Source: Comamonadaceae bacterium UBA2121
GTDB taxonomy: Bacteria; Pseudomonadota; Gammaproteobacteria; Burkholderiales; Burkholderiaceae_C
Length of the DNA: 64,000 nucleotides
Direction: 5' to 3'
NCBI GenBank assembly: GCA_002331385.1
Contig: DCYB01000007.1
Coordinates: forward strand, 186,001-250,000
Shown here: positions 42,072 to 50,641 of the stretch, one piece after another
How the letters are laid out: the number at the start of each line of letters is the position of its first letter
How positions within the stretch are numbered: position 1 is the first letter of the stretch
Notes under the pieces: model-generated
Database searches by the model: none
What the model was told of the DNA's origin: nothing
The model's input: the letters and a program-made list of their open reading frames with translations, nothing else
Made by a program: the position numbers and the translations under genes

Positions 42072-42158
42072 TGGTGCGCGGGGGGGGACTCGAACCCCCA
42101 CACCATTGCTGGCGTCAGGACCTAAACCTGGTGCGTCTACCAATTTCGCCACCCGCGC
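42072..42158 (-). tRNA. tRNA-Leu (anticodon TAG)
   Basis: An 87-base class II cloverleaf with acceptor GCGCGGG, anticodon loop TTTAGGT, long variable arm, TTCGAGT T-loop and encoded CCA. It lies downstream of the RND operon on the minus strand and is followed by the terminator at 42032-42065. Confidence 0.95.
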
Positions 42159-42265
42159 TATGTTTTGATTGGTGTTCTGGCAAGTGCGTGGGCACTGACC
42201 TGAAATTGGCCGAATCGGGGATTCTAGCCGGAGTTGGGTGCGCTTTCTGGCAAACTCCCGCACTT

Positions 42266-45200
42266 TTACGCAGTTTCCTCCTCAGGCTTGCGCACGCGGA
42301 ACCAGGCGGCGTACATGGCGGGCAGGGTCAGCAGTGTGAGCACGGTGGCCACGATCAGGCCACCCATGATAGCCACGGCCATCGGGCCCCAGAACACGCT
42401 GCGGGACAGCGGGATCATTGCCAGCACCGCCGCTGCGGCGGTCAGCACGATGGGGCGCATACGGCGGACGGTGGCTTCGATGATGGCGTTCCACGTCGGC
42501 ACGCCCTTGGCGCGGTCAAGTTCGATCTGGTCGATCAGGATCACTGCGTTGCGCTGGATCATGCCCATCAGGGCGATCACGCCGAGCAGCGCGACAAAGC
42601 CGAAGGGCCGGTTGAGCAGCAACAGCGCTGCCGCCACGCCCGCGATGCCGAGCGGGCCGGTGATGAACACCAGCACGGCGCGGCTGAAGCTGTGCAACTG
42701 CAGCATGAGCAGCGTGAAGATGGCGAACAGCATGATGGGCACGCCCGCCACGATGGACGCGGAGCCCTTGCTGCTTTCTTCCACCGCGCCCGCAACTTCG
42801 ATGCGCACGCCCTGGTCGCCGGACTCGCGCCATCGGGCTTCGAGTTGGCGCAATGCGGGCAAGAGTTCCTGCGTCACGGTCGCGCCTTGCATGCCTTCGA
42901 CGATGTCGCCCTGCACGGTGATGGCGTAGTCGCGATTCCAGCGCCACAGCACGCCGGGCTCCCAGGTGAACACGGGCTTGGCGATTTGCGTGAGCGGGAT
43001 CGACTTGCCGGACGCCGTGGGCAGGTAGGCATTCGCGATGTCGGAGATGGCCGAACGCTCATCGGGCGACTGACGCAACACGATCTCGATGAGCCGGTCG
43101 CCCTCTCGATATTGGCCGATCGTGGTGCCGCTGAACATGGTGCGCGAGGCCTGCGCAATCGCCTGACTGGTGACGCCGAGCGCGCGCGCCTTGGCCTGAT
43201 CGACTTCGAGGCGGATGACCTTCACCGATTCATTCCAGTTGTCGTTGACGCCCAGCATGTTGGTGTTGGCGCGCAGGATGTCCTTGACCTCATCGGCCCG
43301 TTCGCGCAGATGCTTCGGCTCGGAACCGATGACGCGGAACTGCACCGGATACGGCACCGGCGGGCCGCTGGGCAGCAGCTTGACGCGGCCACGCGCCTCG
43401 GGCACTTCTTCGGCCAGCATGCGCGGCAAGGCCAGTCGGATCTGTTCGCGCACCTTGAGGTCTTCGGTGTCCACGATGAATTGCGAGACGTTGGTCTGCG
43501 GAAAGACCTGGTCCAGCGGCAGGTAGAAACGCGGCGTGCCGGAGCCCACCCACGTGGCCACGCTCTTGACGCCTTGCATCTCCATCAGACGTTTTTCCAC
43601 GCGGCGGGTCACGGCTTCGTTGGCTGCAAATGGTGTGCCTTCCGGGAACCAGAGATCGACCATGATCTCCGGCCGATTGGAATCCGGGAAGAACTGCTGC
43701 TGCACGCGCGTCATGCCGAACAGCCCGAGCACGAAGATCAGCACCGTGGCGATGATGGTGATCCAGCGGTGCTGCACGCACCAGCCGACGGCACGGCGAA
43801 AGCGCATGTAGAAGGCCGAGTCGAACATCTCATGCGGCGGCGCATCCGGTTCGCGCGGCTTCACCTTCAGCAGCAGCGTGCCGAGATAGGGCACAAAGTA
43901 CACCGACACCAGCCACGACAACAGCAGCGCAATCACCGTCACGGCAAAAATCGCAAACGTGTATTCACCCGTCATCGACTTGGCTATGCCGATGGGCAGG
44001 AATCCGGCTGCGGTGATGAGTGTGCCGGTCAGCATGGGCTTGGCGGTGATGTCGTAGGCGAAGGTCGCCGCACGCTCCTTGTCGTAGCCCTCCTCCATCT
44101 TTCGCACCATCATTTCGACGGCGATGATGGCGTCGTCCACCAGCAGGCCAAGCGCGATGATCAATGAACCCAGCGACACCTTGTGCAGCCCGATGTTGAA
44201 ATAATTCATCGCCAGGAACGTCACCGCCAGCACCAGCGGAATGGTGATGGCCACCACCAGTCCGGGCCGGTAATCGATGTGCCAGCCAAAGCGCCCGCCC
44301 TTGTGCAGGCCGAGTGAAATGAAACTGACCGCGAGCACGATGACCACGGCCTCGATCAGCACGTGGACGAACTCATAGACTGAGTTGTGCACGGCGGCGG
44401 GCTGGTCTTGCACCTGCGCCAGTTCCACGCCTGCTGGCAGTGTGCCCTGGATTTTTTGCGCCGCTTCGCGCAGTGATTTGCCCAGCGCCACGATGTCGCC
44501 GCCCTTGGTCATGGAGATACCAAGGCCGATCACTTCATGACCGTCGAAGCGCATTTTCACCGTGGGCGGATCGACGTAGCCGCGATGCACATCGGCGATA
44601 TCGCCCAGCCGAAGCTGGTTGCCATTGGCGCCGCGAATCGGCATCTCGCGCAGTTGCTCCACGCTGGTGAACTGTCCGCCCACGCGCACCTGCACCACGT
44701 CCTGGGGCGACTGGATCGCGCCCGCGCTCTCCACCGCATTCTGCGCGCCCAGTTGCTGCAATACGCTGTTGAAATCCAGCCCCATTTGCGCGAGACGCTT
44801 TTGCGAGACTTCAACCCAGACCTTCTCGTCCTGCACGCCGAATTGCTCGACCTTGGCCACGTCCTTCACACGCAGCAACTGCTGGCGCACCTCGTCGGCA
44901 AAGTCCTTGAGTTCCGCGTAGCTGTATCCATCGCCGTGCAGCGCGTAGATCACGCCATACACATCGCCGAATTCGTCATTGAAGAACGGCCCCTGGATAT
45001 TGCCGGGCAAGGTGTAGCGCATGTCGCCGATCTTCTTGCGCACCTGATACCAGACGTTGGCCACCTCGCTGGGGCGTGACGAGTCCTTCAATTCGAGAAT
45101 GATCTGCGACTCGCCCGGCTTGGAATAGCTGCGGATCTTGTCCGCATAGGGCACCTCCTGCAGCGTGCGCTCCAGCTTGTCCGTCACCTGCTCGGCGACC

Positions 45201-45448
45201 TGTTGCGCGGACGCGCCGGGCCAGTAGGTGCGCACCACCATGGCGCGGAAGGTGAACGGAGGATCTTCGTCCTGCCCCAACTGGAAATAGGCCGCGATGC
45301 CCAGCAGCATCAGCACGACCATCAGATAGCGCGTGAGCGCCGCGTGGTCCAGCGCCCACTTGGAGAGATTGAAATGCGCCTTCGGCTGTTCCGGCGCTGG
45401 GTGTTCGGTGGACATGCGGTTCCCTGCAGACGAGTCGTCGGAAGTCAT
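42266..45448 (-). CDS. RND-family efflux pump inner-membrane subunit
   Basis: A 1060-residue AcrB-like proton-driven exporter with 12 membrane helices. It begins with LSKWALDHAALTRYLMV, then the periplasmic porter segment PPFTFRAMVVRTYWPGASA. The paired acidic residues of TM4 are in GLLVDDAIIAVEMMV. The C-terminal half repeats the fold, with GPLGIAGVAAALLLLNRPFGF. Its stop is not coupled to a downstream gene; upstream it overlaps the membrane-fusion gene by four bases (ATGA). No outer-membrane TolC-type gene is in the cluster, so it must use one encoded elsewhere. The substrate is unknown. Confidence 0.93.
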   Translation of the reverse strand: MTSDDSSAGNRMSTEHPAPEQPKAHFNLSKWALDHAALTRYLMVVLMLLGIAAYFQLGQDEDPPFTFRAMVVRTYWPGASAQQVAEQVTDKLERTLQEVPYADKIRSYSKPGESQIILELKDSSRPSEVANVWYQVRKKIGDMRYTLPGNIQGPFFNDEFGDVYGVIYALHGDGYSYAELKDFADEVRQQLLRVKDVAKVEQFGVQDEKVWVEVSQKRLAQMGLDFNSVLQQLGAQNAVESAGAIQSPQDVVQVRVGGQFTSVEQLREMPIRGANGNQLRLGDIADVHRGYVDPPTVKMRFDGHEVIGLGISMTKGGDIVALGKSLREAAQKIQGTLPAGVELAQVQDQPAAVHNSVYEFVHVLIEAVVIVLAVSFISLGLHKGGRFGWHIDYRPGLVVAITIPLVLAVTFLAMNYFNIGLHKVSLGSLIIALGLLVDDAIIAVEMMVRKMEEGYDKERAATFAYDITAKPMLTGTLITAAGFLPIGIAKSMTGEYTFAIFAVTVIALLLSWLVSVYFVPYLGTLLLKVKPREPDAPPHEMFDSAFYMRFRRAVGWCVQHRWITIIATVLIFVLGLFGMTRVQQQFFPDSNRPEIMVDLWFPEGTPFAANEAVTRRVEKRLMEMQGVKSVATWVGSGTPRFYLPLDQVFPQTNVSQFIVDTEDLKVREQIRLALPRMLAEEVPEARGRVKLLPSGPPVPYPVQFRVIGSEPKHLRERADEVKDILRANTNMLGVNDNWNESVKVIRLEVDQAKARALGVTSQAIAQASRTMFSGTTIGQYREGDRLIEIVLRQSPDERSAISDIANAYLPTASGKSIPLTQIAKPVFTWEPGVLWRWNRDYAITVQGDIVEGMQGATVTQELLPALRQLEARWRESGDQGVRIEVAGAVEESSKGSASIVAGVPIMLFAIFTLLMLQLHSFSRAVLVFITGPLGIAGVAAALLLLNRPFGFVALLGVIALMGMIQRNAVILIDQIELDRAKGVPTWNAIIEATVRRMRPIVLTAAAAVLAMIPLSRSVFWGPMAVAIMGGLIVATVLTLLTLPAMYAAWFRVRKPEEETA

Positions 45449-46638
45449 TGCGCTTGCGATGCCTTGGCATCAGGCTGCGACAACTTGGGCTGGTACACCG
45501 TCACCTTCTGGTTGGGCGCAAGCACATGCACGCCGGTCGCCACCACCTGCATGCCGGGCTCCAGCCCCGCTGCGATGACGGCCTCGTTGCCGTCCGCCGT
45601 CGCCACCTGCACGACCTGCGAGCGCACGGTGCCGGTGCCCTTGTCGTACACCCACACGGCCGTCTGCCCGCCTTCCTGGCGCAGCGCCGTAGTGGGCAAG
45701 GTCATCGCCGAGACGCCCTCGCGGCTCATCGCGCTGGGCTCGACGTAGACCGTTGCGCCGAGCGGCGGCACCTTGTCGCCGTCGATCGCCACCTTCACCA
45801 GAAAGGTGCGCGTGACCGGATCGGCACTTGCCGCCACTTCGCGCACCTGGCCCTTGAGATTCGCCCCTTCAGCCCAGGGACGCACGGCCACCGGCTGTCC
45901 CGTGCGCAGCAGGCCGACCTTGTCCTCCGGCACGGAAAACACCGCGTCGCGCGGGCCGTCCTGCGCAATGCGCACCACCGGCGTTCCCGCAGACACCACT
46001 TGCCCGGGCTCTGCGTCGATGCTGGTGATGATGCCGGACACGTCGGCCACGAGGCGCGTGTAGCTGGTCTGGTTGCCTTCCGCTGCCAGTTGCGCATTGG
46101 CCTGATCGAGCGTGGCCTGCGCGGCCTTCACCGAAGCCTCGCGGCGCTCCAGTTCGGCGCTGCTGATGAAGTTCTGTTCCTTGAGTCGGGCGTAGCGCTT
46201 GAAGTCCGCCGCCGCCAGATCGCGCTGCGTCTTCGCCGCGGTCACTTGCGCCTGCGCGGCCTGCGCCGAGAGCTGGTAGTCGCGCGGATCGAGCTGGGCC
46301 AATGCCTGCCCTGCGGTCACATGCTGGCCCAGTTCGGCCTGACGCTGCACGATCTTGCCCGGCACGCGAAAGCCGATGCGCGACTCCACGCGCGCGCGCA
46401 CTTCGGCGGAATATTCCAGTTGCGCCTTGAGCGGCTCGGCCCCCACGGTGAGCAACTTCACGGCGCGGATCGGTTCGGGCTCGGGCTCCTTGCGCGAGCA
46501 GCCGGACAGCGCCGCGGCGCCCACCAGCGCCATCACGCCCAGCGCCAACCAATGCGGCTTTCGGCGCTGTTCGACGCGAGCATGCGCCTGCGTTTGTCTC
46601 GACCGGCACAACGGGTTTTCACGCGCACACATGCTCAT
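45445..46638 (-). CDS. RND efflux membrane-fusion lipoprotein
   Basis: A 397-residue periplasmic adaptor of the AcrA/MexA family. A lipobox (AALSGCSRKE) anchors it by lipid, then come the lipoyl half IGFRVPGKIVQRQAELGQHV, a coiled-coil hairpin (about 115-185) and the beta-barrel region ending LEPGMQVVATGVHVL. I use the ATG at 46638; an in-frame GTG at 46650 and an ATG two codons later are alternatives. The stop overlaps the pump start. Upstream lie a TetR-type operator and a promoter. Confidence 0.9.
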   Translation of the reverse strand: MSMCARENPLCRSRQTQAHARVEQRRKPHWLALGVMALVGAAALSGCSRKEPEPEPIRAVKLLTVGAEPLKAQLEYSAEVRARVESRIGFRVPGKIVQRQAELGQHVTAGQALAQLDPRDYQLSAQAAQAQVTAAKTQRDLAAADFKRYARLKEQNFISSAELERREASVKAAQATLDQANAQLAAEGNQTSYTRLVADVSGIITSIDAEPGQVVSAGTPVVRIAQDGPRDAVFSVPEDKVGLLRTGQPVAVRPWAEGANLKGQVREVAASADPVTRTFLVKVAIDGDKVPPLGATVYVEPSAMSREGVSAMTLPTTALRQEGGQTAVWVYDKGTGTVRSQVVQVATADGNEAVIAAGLEPGMQVVATGVHVLAPNQKVTVYQPKLSQPDAKASQAQ

Positions 46639-46660
46639 GACTAGATCCACAAATTATTAA

Positions 46661-46678
46661 TGACTGACTGGTTAGTAA
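46661..46678. promoter_or_regulatory. TetR-type operator of the RND operon
   Basis: TGACTGACTGGTTAGTAA is a quasi-palindrome of the kind bound by AcrR/TtgR-type TetR repressors. It overlaps the predicted transcription start of the efflux operon, 23-40 bases before the adaptor start. No tetR gene is adjacent. Confidence 0.6.
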
Positions 46679-46706
46679 TCTATGAGAGGTGGCATCACCT
46701 TGTCAA
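46677..46706 (-). promoter_or_regulatory. Promoter of the RND efflux operon
   Basis: On the minus strand, TTGACA (complement of 46701-46706) and TAGATT (complement of 46677-46682) are 18 bases apart. The -35 lies inside a small palindrome TTGTCA-AGCG-TGACAA (46700-46715). Confidence 0.65.
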
Positions 46707-46722
46707 GCGTGACAATAGCGGG

Positions 46723-47598
46723 GTGAACCCCTCTTTCCCGCCCTCCTCCTCTGAAGCGATACAGGCTGCGCCGGTCACGCATTACGAAAATTTTCCGGTC
46801 GCGTCCCTGTTGTGTCCGCCCCACCTGCGGGCGCCCATTGCCGCCATTTACGCTTTTGCGCGCACGGCAGACGATCTGGCCGACGAGGGCGATGCCACGC
46901 CGGAGCAACGCCTTGCCGATCTGCAGGCATACCGACACGAACTCGCACGCATAGCGCAGGGTGATGCACCAGCGGCGCGCTGGGCTCAGGTGTTCGGGCC
47001 GCTGCAAGCCACCATCCGGCAGCACGATCTGCCGGTGGCGTTGCTGGACGACCTGCTCGACGCCTTCATGCAAGACATTGCCTACACGCGCGATGGGCGC
47101 ACCTATGCCACGCGCGCCGAATTACTCGACTACTGCCGCCGCTCCGCCAATCCTGTGGGGCGGCTGCTGCTGCATCTCTATCACGTGAACGACGCGACCG
47201 CCCTGGCGCAAAGTGATGACATCTGCTCTGCCCTGCAACTCATCAACTTCTGGCAGGACCTGAGCCAGGACATTCCGCGCCAGCGCCACTATCTGACCGA
47301 TGCCGACTGCCTGCGCCACCACGTCCAACGCGACGAGTTGACGCGCATGGCGCGCTCCTCGCGCACGGACCAACTCATCATGGATAACGCCGCCTGGGCG
47401 CGCCAGACCATGCTGCGCGGCGCACCGCTGGTGCATGCGCTCGCCGGCCGCATCGGTTGGGAGCTGCGCCTGGTGGTGCAAGGCGGTCTGCGCATCCTCG
47501 ACAAGGTCGAGGCGCTGAACGGCGGCAGCCTCACCACGCGGCGCAAAGTGGGCACGCTGGATTTTCCGCTGATGCTCCTGCGCGCAGCGCGCATGTGA
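46723..47598 (+). CDS. hpnC: Squalene synthase HpnC (hydroxysqualene synthase)
   Basis: A 291-residue cytoplasmic enzyme of the trans-isoprenyl diphosphate synthase family. With HpnD and HpnE it makes squalene from two farnesyl diphosphates: HpnD makes presqualene diphosphate, HpnC converts it to hydroxysqualene. First Asp-rich motif is FARTADDLADEG near 45, second in NFWQDLSQDIPRQRHYL. I choose GTG at 46723 with moderate confidence; a longer frame to ATG 46660 would start inside the RND operator. It is 9 kb from hpnD-hpnE, separated by unrelated genes. Confidence 0.9.
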   Translation: MNPSFPPSSSEAIQAAPVTHYENFPVASLLCPPHLRAPIAAIYAFARTADDLADEGDATPEQRLADLQAYRHELARIAQGDAPAARWAQVFGPLQATIRQHDLPVALLDDLLDAFMQDIAYTRDGRTYATRAELLDYCRRSANPVGRLLLHLYHVNDATALAQSDDICSALQLINFWQDLSQDIPRQRHYLTDADCLRHHVQRDELTRMARSSRTDQLIMDNAAWARQTMLRGAPLVHALAGRIGWELRLVVQGGLRILDKVEALNGGSLTTRRKVGTLDFPLMLLRAARM

Positions 47599-47619
47599 GG
47601 CCAGAACAGCGCCCGCCGT

Positions 47620-48345
47620 TCAAGCCAGCCAACGCAGCAAGCGGTCCAACCCACCCGCATCCACGGCGACGTCGGCGTGATCGCGCAGCGCGGCCTGGGC
47701 ATGGAACGCAACCGCCAGTCCCGCCGCGTCGAGCATCGGCACATCGTTCGCGCCATCGCCCACGGCAATCGCTTGCTGCGGCGCAATGCCCATGCGCGCG
47801 CACGCCTGAAGCAGGCGCTGGCGTTTGCCGTCGGCATTCACAAACGCCGCGCCGGGTTGGGGATGAATGCGCCCGGTGAACCGTTCGCCGTCAAATTCGA
47901 GCACGTTGGCGTGAATCTCATCCAGCGCCAAGCGCGCCATCAATGCATCGGCAAAAAAAGTGAATCCGCCCGAGATCAGCACACAGCGCAGACCGTGGCG
48001 CTGGCAGGCTTGCACCAGCTCCGCCGCGCCGTGCGTCAACGGCATGCGCGTGTCACGCACCTTTGCAAACGTGGCCCGCGATACGCCCTGGAACAGCGCC
48101 ATGCGCTGACGCAGGTTGTGCTCGAAATCCACCGCCGTGTTCTGCATGGCCGCCTGCGTCAGCGCACGCACCTCATCGGCGCGCCCGGTCAGTTCCGCCA
48201 GTTCGTTCACGGTTTCTGCCGCCACCAGCGTCGCGTCCATGTCGAACGCGATGAGCCTGAAATCCTGCATCGCGGGCGGCTGGGCGCAACGCATCCACAC
48301 ACCGTCTTCCACCACCTGCCAGGGCGGCCTGCTGTCCATCCTCAT
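47620..48345 (-). CDS. serB: Phosphoserine phosphatase
   Basis: A 241-residue HAD-family phosphatase for the last step of serine synthesis. HAD motif I is DMDATLV (the usual SerB motif is DMDST, so Ser is replaced by Ala), motif II is LISGGFT, and motifs III/IV lie in KRQRLLQ and AVGDGANDVPML. The ATG at 48345 overlaps the stop of the upstream LysR gene (ATGA); another ATG two codons on is possible. It has no N-terminal ACT domain, as in short SerB forms. Confidence 0.88.
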   Translation of the reverse strand: MRMDSRPPWQVVEDGVWMRCAQPPAMQDFRLIAFDMDATLVAAETVNELAELTGRADEVRALTQAAMQNTAVDFEHNLRQRMALFQGVSRATFAKVRDTRMPLTHGAAELVQACQRHGLRCVLISGGFTFFADALMARLALDEIHANVLEFDGERFTGRIHPQPGAAFVNADGKRQRLLQACARMGIAPQQAIAVGDGANDVPMLDAAGLAVAFHAQAALRDHADVAVDAGGLDRLLRWLA

Positions 48346-49247
48346 GGGCCCACACCCTCTTTCTGCGCCACCGCGCTCAACCAGTCGACAAAGCGGCGCG
48401 CTGTCGTCCCCAGAGGGCTGCCCGGTTTGAACAGGGCATAGACGCCGCTGGCGGGCAAGCGCGGCTGCGCAAACAAGGTCTTGAGGCGACCACCCTGCAC
48501 ATCGTCCTCCACCAGACACCACGGCACGAGCGCCATGCCCAGATCATTCATGGCCGCCTGCACGCAGAGGAACTGGTGATCGAACACCGGCCCCGGCAAT
48601 TGCGCTGGCACTTCAATGCCCGCCAGACTGAACCAGCGTGGCCACGCATCCATCTCGCCCGTCACATGCAGCAGCGGATGGCCCAGGCACTGTTGCGGCG
48701 TGCGAATGCCATGACGCTGGATATAACGGGGCGACGCCACCGGCAGCAAATGGTCATCCATGAAACGCACACAGGTCGCGTCTGCACGTTGCAGGGGCGA
48801 GCGCAATATGACCACGTCATTGCCCGCATCGGATTGCTCGATGAACTGCCGGTTCACGGTGGTGAGTTGCACCTCCACTCCCGGCTCCCAATCCTGAAAA
48901 TCCGAGAGGCGCGGAATCAGCCACTTCATCGCCAGCGACGGCGTTGCGCACACCCGCAGTACGCGCGGCGCGTCTGACGTTCTCACCGCCTGCGTCGCGC
49001 TGGCAATGCGCTCCAGACAGACCTGCACTTCCGTGAAATATTCGCGCGCATGCGGCAGCAACACCACGCCACGCGCCTCGCGTGCAAAAAGGGGGCGTCC
49101 GAGAAACTCCTCCAGCAACCGGATTTGCTGGCTGACCGCGCTGTGCGTGATGCTCAGTTCGTCCGCCGCGGCGGTGAAATTGGCATGCCTTGCCGCCGCT
49201 TCAAAAGCGCGCAAGGTTTTGAGTGGAGGCAGAGCACGTCGGGCCAT
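48342..49247 (-). CDS. LysR-family transcriptional regulator (GcvA-like)
   Basis: A 301-residue regulator with an N-terminal winged helix-turn-helix (LKTLRAFEAAARHANFTAAADELSITHSAVSQQIRLLE, about 8-46) and a C-terminal effector domain. Its overall form is GcvA/AmpR-like. It is divergent from an ABC transporter across a 302-base gap and probably controls it; serB is coupled behind it by an ATGA overlap. The effector is unknown. Confidence 0.9.
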   Translation of the reverse strand: MARRALPPLKTLRAFEAAARHANFTAAADELSITHSAVSQQIRLLEEFLGRPLFAREARGVVLLPHAREYFTEVQVCLERIASATQAVRTSDAPRVLRVCATPSLAMKWLIPRLSDFQDWEPGVEVQLTTVNRQFIEQSDAGNDVVILRSPLQRADATCVRFMDDHLLPVASPRYIQRHGIRTPQQCLGHPLLHVTGEMDAWPRWFSLAGIEVPAQLPGPVFDHQFLCVQAAMNDLGMALVPWCLVEDDVQGGRLKTLFAQPRLPASGVYALFKPGSPLGTTARRFVDWLSAVAQKEGVGP

Positions 49248-49549
49248 GGCATGCGGCGCTCAACACGCTGTCCCAATGGCAATGGCCCAGCCCGCCCGAC
49301 GCCGGCCTGCGGCAATTCCATCCATTTCAGGGGTGCACAAACGCATCATGGAAGCGAATCCGGCCACTGGCCACACAAGGGTTAACCCGACTATTTCAGG
49401 ATCATGACGATTGCATGACAACCACTGCATCTTAGTAGAGATAGCCATAAGAAAAACTAACGGCTAACCCCACAAAATAGCGCTGGATGGAAAGCCAAGG
49501 TCTTCCTATCATTTTTTTCGCGGACACATTCCGTGAAACCAGTGCACCC
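49248..49549. other. Divergent control region of LysR gene and ABC transporter
   Basis: About 300 bases with a palindrome GGGTTAACCC (49379-49388) and AT-rich sequence toward 49430-49480. LysR sites usually show T-N11-A; several candidates exist but none is decisive. No gene is seen. Confidence 0.5.
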
Positions 49550-50623
49550 ATGGCATCCATCACCATCGACGGCATCGTCAAGCAATTCGGCGGCAACACG
49601 GTTCTGCAGAACCTGTCCCTGCATATTCCCGACGGCGCGTTCTACACCCTGCTCGGTCCCAGCGGCTGCGGCAAGACCACGCTGCTGCGCTGCATCGCAG
49701 GCTTTTACGAGCCCGATGGCGGCAGGCTGCTGTTCGACAAGGACGATGTGACGCGCGTGTCCACACACCATCGCGATATCGGCATGGTGTTCCAGGACTA
49801 CGCGCTGTTTCCCGACAAGACGGCGTTTGACAACGTCGCCTACGGCCTGCGCGCGCGCAAGGTCGCCAAACCCGACATCAGGCAACGCGTGGGCGAAGCG
49901 CTGGAAAAAGTAGGCCTCGCGGCACTCGCAGACCGCTATCCCGCGCAGATGAGTGGCGGTCAGCGCCAGCGTGTGGCGTTGGCACGTGCGCTGGTGATCC
50001 GCCCGCGCGTGCTGCTCATGGACGAGCCGCTGTCCAATCTGGACGCCAAGATGCGCCTGCAGATGCGCGACGTGATTCTCGATCTGGTGCGCGAGGCCGG
50101 TATCACCACCGTGTTCGTCACGCACGATCAGGAAGAAGCGCTGGCCATGTCCGACCGCATCGCCATCATGGACCGTGGACGCATCGCGCAACTGGGCACG
50201 CCCGAAGAACTGTATGGCACGCCGGTGAACGCCTATGTGGCGGACTTCATCGGCTCCGCCAATGTGCTGCCGGTGACGCTGCAATCGCCTCCGCACTGCG
50301 AGCCCGCACGCGCGCACTACACACTGGCTGGTCGCGTCCTGGACGGAATGGGCGAAGTGGACAGCGCCAGTACCGAAGGCACGCTGATTGCGCGCCCCGA
50401 AGACTTGTCGCTCATGACCCCTGCGCCGCACGTGCCCAATGCGGTGCTGGGCAAGGTGGTGCGCCGCCAGTATCTGGGCTTCAAGACGGCGTATCGCATC
50501 CAGTTGCATGACGGCCCCGAAATTCGCGTAGAGCTGCATGCGGGCAACACCGTGGCCGACTTTCAGGAAGGCGATGCAGTGCAGGTGCTGGTGCCAGCAG
50601 ACTGCCGCATCGTCGCCGCGTAA
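49550..50623 (+). CDS. Afu/Phn-type ABC importer ATP-binding protein
   Basis: A 357-residue ATPase. Walker A is GPSGCGKTT (about 37-45), signature MSGGQRQRVALARAL, Walker B VLLMDEPLSNLD, and a C-terminal TOBE-like domain (about 240-355). It resembles FbpC/PotA/PhnT. The ATG at 49550 is chosen from alignment; the ribosome-binding site is weak. The permease gene follows after 18 bases. The system resembles putative 2-aminoethylphosphonate importers (PhnSTU2-like) and AfuABC-type iron/sugar-phosphate importers. Confidence 0.88.
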   Translation: MASITIDGIVKQFGGNTVLQNLSLHIPDGAFYTLLGPSGCGKTTLLRCIAGFYEPDGGRLLFDKDDVTRVSTHHRDIGMVFQDYALFPDKTAFDNVAYGLRARKVAKPDIRQRVGEALEKVGLAALADRYPAQMSGGQRQRVALARALVIRPRVLLMDEPLSNLDAKMRLQMRDVILDLVREAGITTVFVTHDQEEALAMSDRIAIMDRGRIAQLGTPEELYGTPVNAYVADFIGSANVLPVTLQSPPHCEPARAHYTLAGRVLDGMGEVDSASTEGTLIARPEDLSLMTPAPHVPNAVLGKVVRRQYLGFKTAYRIQLHDGPEIRVELHAGNTVADFQEGDAVQVLVPADCRIVAA

Positions 50624-50641
50624 TCACGGGAGCATCGGACC

